5,722 nucleotides of DNA, taken from NCBI GenBank assembly GCA_003453695.1, contig DMNK01000150.1, positions 52,080 to 57,801 on the forward strand, given 5' to 3'. The stretch comes from Acidimicrobiaceae bacterium. Its GTDB lineage: Bacteria; Actinomycetota; Acidimicrobiia; Acidimicrobiales; UBA8190. Under the pieces are notes generated by a model. That model searched no databases, was not told where the DNA came from, and saw only the letters and a program-made list of their open reading frames with translations. Position numbers and translations under genes: made by a program. Positions 1 through 5,069 of this stretch are shown piece by piece (positions within the stretch are counted from its first letter, which is position 1; every line of letters begins with the position of its first letter).

Positions 1-51
1 GAGCACGCCTCTGCCCCTCCCTGAGCACGCCTCTGCCCCTCCCTGAGCACG
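1..51. repeat. 22-bp direct tandem repeat, about 2.3 copies
   Basis: Two identical 22-base units (1-22 and 23-44) start with GAGCACGCCT and end with CCCCTCCCT. The first seven bases of a third unit follow at 45-51, after which the sequence diverges; 52-64 still loosely resembles the unit. The array reaches the window's left edge, so its full copy number is unknown. A 22-bp period is close to two helical turns, so stacked protein sites are possible, but a simple slippage-prone minisatellite is equally likely. It lies directly upstream of the small ORF at 72. Confidence 0.85.
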
Positions 52-71
52 ACAGCCCGCTCCTGGGTACC

Positions 72-155
72 ATGCGCGGCGTGAAGAAGCTGATCCTCCT
101 CGCCATCCTCGTCACCCTCGGCGTCGTCGCCGTCCGCCGCCTGCGCGAGGCCTGA
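72..155 (+). CDS. Possible 27-aa single-span membrane peptide
   Basis: An ATG at 72 opens a 27-codon frame ending in TGA at 153-155. The peptide begins MRGVKK, continues with about 15 hydrophobic residues rich in Leu, Ile and Val, and ends with a basic tail (VRRLREA). This is the layout of a tiny single-pass membrane protein with positive charges on both sides. Short proteins of this shape (for example the DLW-39 type) are common in Actinomycetota, but this one lacks the acidic tail that would justify that name. No convincing Shine-Dalgarno precedes ATG 72; a GTG at 81 is an alternative start. The frame is also open upstream through the repeat to the window edge, so it could be the end of a longer gene, although the upstream residues do not look protein-like. 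A hairpin follows the stop. Function unknown. Confidence 0.4.
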   Translation: MRGVKKLILLAILVTLGVVAVRRLREA

Positions 156-160
156 TCCCC

Positions 161-181
161 CCGCCGCTCCGAAGGGGGCGG
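161..181. terminator. Weak hairpin at convergent gene junction
   Basis: CCGC at 161-164 and CTCC at 167-170 can pair with GGGG (174-177) and GCGG (178-181) around a GAA loop, leaving a two-base bulge and one G-T wobble. It lies in the 54-bp gap between the stop of the small plus-strand ORF and the stop of the minus-strand phosphatase gene, where a shared bidirectional terminator would be expected. There is no T tract on either side, so this is only a candidate. Confidence 0.35.
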
Positions 182-209
182 TGTCAGGGAATCGGGCTTG
201 GCGCGGTGC

Positions 210-1001
210 TCAGCCGCCGAACCGCTGACGCCCCAGGCGCCAGGCCAGTACCGCCGCGCCCGTCGCCGCCAGGGCCACGCCGCCCACGGCGGCGGCAGTG
301 GGCAGGTTGGGCACCGGCACGCGGTCGCGCAGGCGGACGGGCCGGGTGAACTGCAGCACCTCCCAGCCGCGCTCGCGCGCCAGGCGGGCCAGCACCCGGT
401 CGGGGTTGACGGCAGCGGGATGGCCGACGGCCTCGAGCATGGGCACGTCGGTGTAGGAGTCGCTATAGGCGTAGGACGCCTCCAGGTCGATCCCTTCGAA
501 CATGGCCAGGTCTCGGATGGCTTGCGCCTTGAAGGGTCCGTAGGCGTAGAAGGCCATCTCGCCGGTGTACCGGCCGTCGAGGTCGACCACAGCGCGGCTG
601 GCGATGGCTCCGTCCACCCCCAGGTACTCGGCAAGGGGTTGCACGATCTCCTCGGGCGAAGCCGAGACGATGTAGGTGCGCCTGCCGTCGGCCTGGTGCT
701 GCTCGATGAGCTCCAGGGCCTCGGCGTAGATGATCGGCTCCACCACCTCGTCGAGGGTTTCCCGCACGATGCGCGCCACTTCCCTCTGGTCCCATCCCCG
801 CGTCATGACCAGTACTTGTTCGCGGATTCGCTCCAGCTTCTGCTCACTGGCACCGAGATGGAGGAATACGAACTGCGACGCCAGTGCCCGGACGACCGTG
901 CGCCGGGAGATGAGCCCACCCCGGTAGAAGTGGTGGCCGAAGGCCGCCATCGACGCCCGGGCGATGACGGTCTTGTCGAGGTCGAAGAAGGCCGCCTCCA
1001 C
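210..1001 (-). CDS. HAD-IB family phosphatase, SerB1-like, with C-terminal membrane anchor
   Basis: This 263-residue protein belongs to haloacid dehalogenase subfamily IB, which includes phosphoserine phosphatases. Motif I is FFDLDKT, with nucleophile Asp7 and acid/base Asp9. Motif II is the Ser113 of VSAS, motif III is Lys158 in GPFKAQ, and motif IV is SDSYTD with metal-binding Asp181 and Asp185. A helical cap lies between motifs I and II (about residues 15-105). Residues 234-254 are an Ala/Val/Leu-rich hydrophobic stretch ending in basic residues, suggesting a C-terminal membrane anchor. The sequence closely resembles mycobacterial SerB1 (Rv0505c) as I remember it, including the same tail. 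The family's real substrates are often uncertain: phosphoserine is one possibility, lipid or sugar phosphates others. The start is a GTG at 1001, placed so that motif I falls at the usual N-terminal position; the Shine-Dalgarno is poor. It begins 11 bp after the ceoC stop, so it is probably co-transcribed and perhaps translationally coupled. Confidence 0.9.
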   Translation of the reverse strand: MEAAFFDLDKTVIARASMAAFGHHFYRGGLISRRTVVRALASQFVFLHLGASEQKLERIREQVLVMTRGWDQREVARIVRETLDEVVEPIIYAEALELIEQHQADGRRTYIVSASPEEIVQPLAEYLGVDGAIASRAVVDLDGRYTGEMAFYAYGPFKAQAIRDLAMFEGIDLEASYAYSDSYTDVPMLEAVGHPAAVNPDRVLARLARERGWEVLQFTRPVRLRDRVPVPNLPTAAAVGGVALAATGAAVLAWRLGRQRFGG

Positions 1002-1012
1002 GCCGACCGAGT

Positions 1013-1696
1013 CTACGGTCGTGGCGTGCCTTGCTCGGAGCCGACGAGCAGTTCCTGCACAGCGCTTTCGGCGTCGCCCGTCACCAGCAGGAGGACCTCG
1101 TCGCCGACGGAGAGCACGGTGTCCCCCCGCGGCACCACCAGGTGGTCGTCACGGACCACTGCCACCACCGTGGCGCTGCGCGGCATGCCCAGATCTGCCA
1201 GCGTGGTCCCGGCGGCCGGAGAGTCCTCGGCCAGGGTGACCTCGACGAGATGGGCGGATCCCTTTTCGAATTGCAACAGCCGGACCAACGCACCCACCGA
1301 CACCGCCTCTTCGACGAGGGCGGTGATGAGCGCCGGCGTCGACACCGAGACGTCCACCCCCCACGACTCGTTGAACAGCCACTGATTCTTCGGGTGGTTG
1401 GTGCGCGCCACCACACGGGGCACGGCGAACTCCTGCTTGGCCAAGAGCGAGATGACGAGGTTGTCCTCGTCGTCACCGGTGGCCGCCACAGCCACGTCGG
1501 CCTGTCCCATCCCCGCCGCGTCGAGCGAGCTCACTTCACAGGCGTCGGCCGCCACCCAGTCGATGTCGAGCGTCGGTCGCAGCTGTTCGACGAGATCCGG
1601 GTCCTTCTCGATGAGCATGACGTCGTGTCCGTTGTGGTGCAGCTCCTTTGCGATGGCCGTCCCGACGCTGCCACCCCCGGCGATGGCGACCCTCAC
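1013..1696 (-). CDS. ceoC: RCK/TrkA potassium regulatory protein, CeoC-like
   Basis: This 227-residue cytosolic protein has an N-terminal RCK_N Rossmann domain (about 1-125) and a C-terminal RCK_C domain (about 140-215). The nucleotide-binding glycine loop is G7-G-G9-S-V-G12, and Glu30 ends strand 2, as expected for NAD(H) or ATP-type ligand binding. The segments AATGDDEDN (71-79), LLAKQEFAVPRVVAR and WLFNESWGVDVSVSTP match the mycobacterial CeoC/TrkB pattern well. Such proteins sit on the cytoplasmic side of potassium transporters and gate them in response to nucleotides or, through RCK_C, sometimes c-di-AMP. The start is a GTG at 1696, with GGGAG a few bases upstream; it overlaps the ceoB stop in GTGA (1693-1696), so translation is coupled and equimolar expression is likely. 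The frame is open far upstream of this GTG, across ceoB and the permease, but that part is not coding. No TrkH/KtrB partner is visible. Confidence 0.92.
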   Translation of the reverse strand: MRVAIAGGGSVGTAIAKELHHNGHDVMLIEKDPDLVEQLRPTLDIDWVAADACEVSSLDAAGMGQADVAVAATGDDEDNLVISLLAKQEFAVPRVVARTNHPKNQWLFNESWGVDVSVSTPALITALVEEAVSVGALVRLLQFEKGSAHLVEVTLAEDSPAAGTTLADLGMPRSATVVAVVRDDHLVVPRGDTVLSVGDEVLLLVTGDAESAVQELLVGSEQGTPRP

Positions 1697-2382
1697 GGGT
1701 GCTCCCGGCCGGCGCCATCCGCCCCCGGCTTCTCGGCGACGCGGCGCTCGACCTCGTCCAGGGCGTCGGTGAGCACGGCCAGGTGCAGGATGTCCCCCTC
1801 CTGTCCCACCAGGTCGGCGACGTCCAGCCGGGGGGTGCCGCCCCTCGTCACCGCCACCAACGTTGCGCTGCCCGGCATGCCGAGGTCCCTGAGCCGCTTG
1901 CCGGCCCAGTGGTCGGGCATGAGCCGGTCGACGAAGGCGAGTTGCCCGGTGGCGTCGGTCCACTCCACCGCCGACTCGGGAAGGAGCCGGCGCATCACCT
2001 GGTCGATCGTCCACCGCACCGTGGCCACGGTGGGAATGCCCACCCGCTGGTAGATCTCGGCCCGCCGCGGGTCGTAGATGCGTGCCACCACGTTGGGGAT
2101 GCCGTAGGTCTCGCGGGCGATTCGGGCGGTGAGGATGTTGGAGTTGTCGCCACTGGTGACGGCCGCCAGGGCGCCCGCGCGTTGAGCCCCGGCCCGGTCC
2201 AGATCGTCGCGGTCGAAGCCCGACCCGACGATGGTCGTGCCCGGCCAGCCGGGGGGCAGGCGCCGGAAGGCCTTGGGCACCTTGTCGATGATGCTCACCG
2301 TGTGACCCTGCTCCACGAGGAGCACGCCCAGGCCCGAACCGACCCGGCCGCACCCCACGATGACCACGTGCACGGCCACCAT
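1693..2382 (-). CDS. ceoB: RCK/TrkA potassium regulatory protein, CeoB-like
   Basis: This 229-residue cytosolic protein is the first gene of the minus-strand operon. RCK_N covers about residues 4-125, with glycine loop G10-C-G12-R-V-G15 and Asp33 at the end of strand 2. RCK_C covers about 140-215. Signature segments GFDRDDLDRAG, SGDNSNI and VVARIYDPRRAEIYQRVGIP are those of mycobacterial CeoB (Rv2691). The start is set at ATG 2382, just before the conserved VVIVGCGRVG strand; GTG codons at 2379 and 2373 are also plausible and would match the shorter CeoB N-terminus. The frame runs upstream to 2532, but those 50 residues are Pro/Arg/Gly-rich and unlike the family. No strong Shine-Dalgarno is seen. 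It probably forms a hetero-oligomer with the CeoC-like protein and acts on a potassium transporter, for which the divergent permease is the obvious local candidate. Confidence 0.92.
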   Translation of the reverse strand: MVAVHVVIVGCGRVGSGLGVLLVEQGHTVSIIDKVPKAFRRLPPGWPGTTIVGSGFDRDDLDRAGAQRAGALAAVTSGDNSNILTARIARETYGIPNVVARIYDPRRAEIYQRVGIPTVATVRWTIDQVMRRLLPESAVEWTDATGQLAFVDRLMPDHWAGKRLRDLGMPGSATLVAVTRGGTPRLDVADLVGQEGDILHLAVLTDALDEVERRVAEKPGADGAGREHP

Positions 2383-2530
2383 GCAACACGGCGAGACAGC
2401 AGCTGACAATTCTTTGTTCTCGTCTGTCCTCTCGGTCCTGGCGGCTTCCCTCGGTCCGGGCGGCCCGCCGCCGGTGGCGCTTCGGTCGTCCGGTTCTCTG
2501 TGGGGGGTGCCGGTGTGCTTGGCTGAGCCC
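2383..2530. promoter_or_regulatory. Divergent intergenic region between ceoB and permease
   Basis: This 148-bp gap separates two divergent transcription units and must hold the promoters of both, unless the permease message starts inside ceoB. The only AT-rich island is around 2404-2420 (CTGACAATTCTTTG), a reasonable place for open-complex formation. I found no convincing paired -35/-10 set on either strand. A CAGCTG palindrome lies at about 2399-2404. A run of six G at 2502-2507 sits 5 bases before an in-frame GTG (2513) and could act as a Shine-Dalgarno for that alternative permease start. Confidence 0.4.
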
Positions 2531-4894
2531 ATGAGCGAGCCAGCCGCGGGGCACGCCGCCGATCGGCGCCTGGCGCCCAGGGCGGTGCCGGGGCCGAGCG
2601 ACGTGGTCCTGCCCGAGTCGCTCCCTTACCGGGTCAAGCGCCTTCTGCTCGGGCCGCCACTGGCGACCGAACGCCAAGCGGTTGAACGGCTCGGCAAGCC
2701 CACCGCCCTCGCCGTGCTGTCGTCCGACGTCATCTCCTCCTCGGCATATGCGACCGAGGAGCTCCTCGTCCCGCTCGTCCCGGTCATCGGGGTCGCCGCC
2801 TTCAGCCTGGTGGTGCCGGTCACCCTGGGCGTTCTCGCCGTGCTCGTGGTGGTCACGCTCTCCTACCTGGAGGTCGTGAAGGTGTACACCAAGGCCGGGG
2901 GGGCCTATGTCGTCGGGCGCGAGAATTTCGGGCCCAACATCGCACAGGTCGCCGCCGTCGCCCTGCTCATCGACTACACGCTCACCGTCGCCGTGTCGGT
3001 GGCGGCGGGCGTGGCCGCTCTCACGTCCGTGGTCCCCTCCCTCACCGGCGCCACCGTGTGGATCTCCATCGCCATGGTCGTGCTTCTCGCTTTCGGGAAC
3101 CTGCGCGGGGTGCGCGAAGCGGGGCGCATCTTCGCTGTCCCGACCTACTTCTTCATCGTCAACATGCTCCTCATGATCGGCGTGGGAATCGTCCGTGCCG
3201 CACTGGGCCAGCTGCATGCCCACGGCCTGCACCAGCCCGGCGCCTTTACGGTCGGGGCCCCCGGCCGCGGATTGTTGCTCGGGGCATCGGTCTTCTTGGT
3301 GCTGAAGGCATTCGCCTCGGGCGGATCGGCGCTCACCGGCACCGAAGCCATCTCCAACGGGGTCGGCGTGTTCCGCCAGCCCGAGTCCCGCAACGCCCGC
3401 ATAACCCTTGGCCTGGTCGCAGTGCTGTTGGGCACGCTGGTCCTCGGCATCGCCGTGCTGTCCGCCGTCACCCACCCCGCCCCCCGCACCTCGGGCACGC
3501 CCACGGTGCTGGCTCAGGTGGCCGGGTACGTATACGGCGCCGGCACGCTCGGGCACTCCCTGCTCTGGGCGCTGCAGATCGGCACGATGCTCATCCTGGT
3601 GCTGGCGGCCAACACCAGCTTCACCGGGTTCCCCTATCTGGCCAGCTTCGCCGCTGAGGACTCGTACCTTCCCCGTCAGCTCACGAGACGCGGCCACCGG
3701 CTCGTCTTCTCGACGGGGATCGTCGTGCTGACGGCGGCGTCCATCGTGTTGTTGCTGGTCACCCGGGCACGGGTAGACAGCCTGATCCCGCTCTACGCCA
3801 TCGGTGTGTTCACGGGGTTCACCATGGCCGGCGCGGGAATGGCCAAGTACCACCTGGTGCACCGGGAGCCCCAATGGCGGCGACGGCTCGTGATCAACGC
3901 CAGCGCGGCGGTGCTGTCGTTCATCGTCGACCTGGTCTTCGCCGTCACCAAGTTCACCGAGGGCGCCTGGGTGGTCGTGGTGGTCATGCCGCTCGGGGTC
4001 TTCCTCCTCGTCCGGCTCCACCGCCAGTACACGCGCGAGGACGAGCAGCTCGAGGTGGGTGCCGCCCAGGCGTGCGAGGCACCGATCCTGCGTCGTCACA
4101 GCGTGGTGGTCCTCGTCGACCGGCTGGACATGGCCACGGCGCGGGCCCTTCAGTACGCCCGCACCTTGATGCCCGACGACCTCCGGGCGGTCCACTTCGC
4201 CGTGGACCCCCAGGCGGCGGCGGAGCTCGAGGCCGAGTGGAGCCGTCTGGGCCTGAGCCGCATGCCCCTCGACATCATCGAGGCACCGGACCGCCGCCTG
4301 GGCCGGGCCGCGCTGGAGCTGGCGGCCACCGCCACCGCTGACGGCACCACCGAGCTCACCGTGCTGCTCCCCCGGCGTGGGTACAGAGGAGGCTGGCAGA
4401 GGCTGCTGCACGACCGGACGGCGGACGCCATCGCCGCCTTGTTGAGCACACTGCCGCACGTGAACGCCACCATCGTCCCGTTCCAGCTGAGCGGCGGGAT
4501 CCACCTCAAGCGACCGGCTGTGCTCGGACGGCGGCGCGACAGCACCCACCGGCCGGTGCGGATCGAGGGCGACGACCGGGCTGTCCATGTGGCCGGGACC
4601 ACGCCCATCGCCGAGGCCACCTGGCGGTCGCGCGTGCGGGTGGCCGGCCGGATCCGCCAGGTCCGGGTGCCCACGAGCGGGGACGTGGCCAACCTCGAGT
4701 GCACCCTGGTCGACGAGTCGGGAGCGATCCTCCTCGTGTTCCAAGGGCGGCGTCGCATCGCCGGGATCCAGCAAGGGGCGAGGTTGCTGGCGCAGGGGAC
4801 GGTCGCGTCCTGGAGCGGTCGGCTGGCCATCTTGAACCCCTCGTACGAGCTGTTGTCCGGCGCCGAGACGGAGGAGACCGGGGCCAAGGCCTGA
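2531..4894 (+). CDS. KimA-like APC-superfamily potassium permease with USP-like and C-terminal OB-fold domains
   Basis: This 787-residue membrane protein has about twelve hydrophobic segments between residues 57 and 495. It resembles Bacillus subtilis KimA (YdaO), a potassium/proton symporter, and M. tuberculosis Rv2690c. Residues matching KimA's potassium-site positions, as I recall them, are present: Asp66 and Tyr73 in the first helix (SSDVISSSAYATEE), Tyr149, Thr152 and Ser156 in the third, Thr269 and Glu272 in the sixth (SALTGTEAIS). Residues 523-653 form the USP-like cytoplasmic domain usual for these proteins. A basic linker (about 655-690) leads to an extra domain at about 690-776 resembling actinobacterial stand-alone OB-fold proteins (key segments VRVAGRIRQV, LECTLVDESG, GRRRIAGI, ILNPSYEL). 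KimA itself is about 607 residues and ends after the USP-like domain. Start: ATG 2531 is chosen; in-frame GTG 2513 after a G run is a real alternative. Potassium as substrate is inferred from KimA resemblance and the neighbouring RCK genes; older annotation would call it an amino-acid permease. Confidence 0.9.
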   Translation: MSEPAAGHAADRRLAPRAVPGPSDVVLPESLPYRVKRLLLGPPLATERQAVERLGKPTALAVLSSDVISSSAYATEELLVPLVPVIGVAAFSLVVPVTLGVLAVLVVVTLSYLEVVKVYTKAGGAYVVGRENFGPNIAQVAAVALLIDYTLTVAVSVAAGVAALTSVVPSLTGATVWISIAMVVLLAFGNLRGVREAGRIFAVPTYFFIVNMLLMIGVGIVRAALGQLHAHGLHQPGAFTVGAPGRGLLLGASVFLVLKAFASGGSALTGTEAISNGVGVFRQPESRNARITLGLVAVLLGTLVLGIAVLSAVTHPAPRTSGTPTVLAQVAGYVYGAGTLGHSLLWALQIGTMLILVLAANTSFTGFPYLASFAAEDSYLPRQLTRRGHRLVFSTGIVVLTAASIVLLLVTRARVDSLIPLYAIGVFTGFTMAGAGMAKYHLVHREPQWRRRLVINASAAVLSFIVDLVFAVTKFTEGAWVVVVVMPLGVFLLVRLHRQYTREDEQLEVGAAQACEAPILRRHSVVVLVDRLDMATARALQYARTLMPDDLRAVHFAVDPQAAAELEAEWSRLGLSRMPLDIIEAPDRRLGRAALELAATATADGTTELTVLLPRRGYRGGWQRLLHDRTADAIAALLSTLPHVNATIVPFQLSGGIHLKRPAVLGRRRDSTHRPVRIEGDDRAVHVAGTTPIAEATWRSRVRVAGRIRQVRVPTSGDVANLECTLVDESGAILLVFQGRRRIAGIQQGARLLAQGTVASWSGRLAILNPSYELLSGAETEETGAKA
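4598..4858 (+). other. OB-fold-like domain fused to permease C-terminus
   Basis: These bases encode about residues 690-776 of the permease. Alternating hydrophobic strands (RVRVAGRIRQVRV, ANLECTLVDESGAILLVF, RLLAQGTVA, RLAILNPSYEL) with the GRRRIAGI turn follow the five-strand pattern of actinobacterial OB-fold proteins such as M. tuberculosis Rv2694c, encoded near ceoB-ceoC there. The open frame is uninterrupted across the junction, so this is a true fusion and not two overlapping genes. Codon use does not change. The ligand is unknown: OB folds bind nucleic acids, nucleotides or proteins. Confidence 0.8.
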
Positions 4895-4916
4895 GGGCGG
4901 CGGGGCGGCCACGTCC

Positions 4917-4946
4917 TTGCCGCTTCGCTGAGGGAGTCGGTATCGT
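4917..4946 (+). promoter_or_regulatory. Candidate hppA promoter
   Basis: TTGCCG (4917-4922) and TATCGT (4941-4946) are separated by 18 bases. Each box matches four of six positions of the sigma-70/HrdB-type consensus, and the second fits the actinobacterial TAnnnT -10 form. Transcription would start near 4953, giving a leader of about 117 bases before the hppA ATG. It is a pattern match only. Confidence 0.4.
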
Positions 4947-4966
4947 CTGCGCCCGACCTTTCCGGC

Positions 4967-4986
4967 CCTGGGCACACGCGCCCGGG
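4967..4986 (+). terminator. Hairpin downstream of permease, in hppA leader
   Basis: CCTGGGC (4967-4973) pairs with GCCCGGG (4980-4986) around a six-base ACACGC loop, giving seven pairs with one T-G wobble. It is 72 bp after the permease stop and downstream of the candidate hppA promoter. No T run follows. It could terminate permease transcription without a U tract, as is common in GC-rich actinobacteria, or be part of the hppA leader. Confidence 0.4.
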
Positions 4987-5013
4987 TCCCGGACCGGTCA
5001 CCGTCTCTGGGTC

Positions 5014-5039
5014 CCCTCCCGCTCGAGTGCCGGAGAGGG
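5014..5039 (+). promoter_or_regulatory. Second leader hairpin before hppA
   Basis: CCCTC-CCG (5014-5021) pairs with CGG (5031-5033) and GAGGG (5035-5039), with a single bulged A at 5034 and a nine-base loop containing CTCGAG. The CTCCC part of its left arm (5016-5020) is also exactly complementary to the GGGAG of the hppA ribosome-binding site (5056-5060), so two exclusive pairings can be drawn. Whether either forms is unknown. Confidence 0.35.
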
Positions 5040-5053
5040 CCGCAGCACTATCG

Positions 5054-5060
5054 AAGGGAG
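5054..5060 (+). promoter_or_regulatory. hppA ribosome-binding site
   Basis: AAGGGAG lies nine bases before the ATG at 5070 and is the strongest Shine-Dalgarno in the window. It fixes the hppA start. Confidence 0.75.
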
Positions 5061-5069
5061 CAGCACGTC

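Noticed and set aside
198..1385. A 395-codon plus-strand frame antisense to the phosphatase and ceoC
   Set aside because: Low-complexity composition, no domain, and fully overlapped by two well-supported minus-strand genes. The plus-strand frames at 1031-2053 and 1648-2406 are shadows for the same reason.
2360..2530. Upstream ATG at 2360 as the permease start, adding 57 residues
   Set aside because: It overlaps the divergent ceoB start, lacks a Shine-Dalgarno, and the added residues are low-complexity and unlike KimA-type N-termini. GTG 2513 remains possible, but 2360 does not.
4890..4912. GGCC/GGCC repeats just after the permease stop as a terminator
   Set aside because: The inner arms do not pair well (the span is mostly G on one side), so no stable hairpin can be drawn; the structure at 4967-4986 is a better candidate.
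1013..4975. A 1320-codon open frame on the minus strand running through ceoC, ceoB and antisense to the whole permease
   Set aside because: Only its last 227 codons (ceoC) look like protein. The rest is Arg/Gly/Asp/His-rich with no recognisable domain, as expected when GC-rich coding sequence is read in an antisense frame. Curious in length, but explained by composition.
4895..5069. A c-di-AMP (ydaO-type) or other known riboswitch upstream of hppA or the permease
   Set aside because: Attractive because KimA genes are often under this riboswitch in Bacillus, but the gap is short, I see none of the conserved core elements, and the 148-bp region before the permease has no such structure either.
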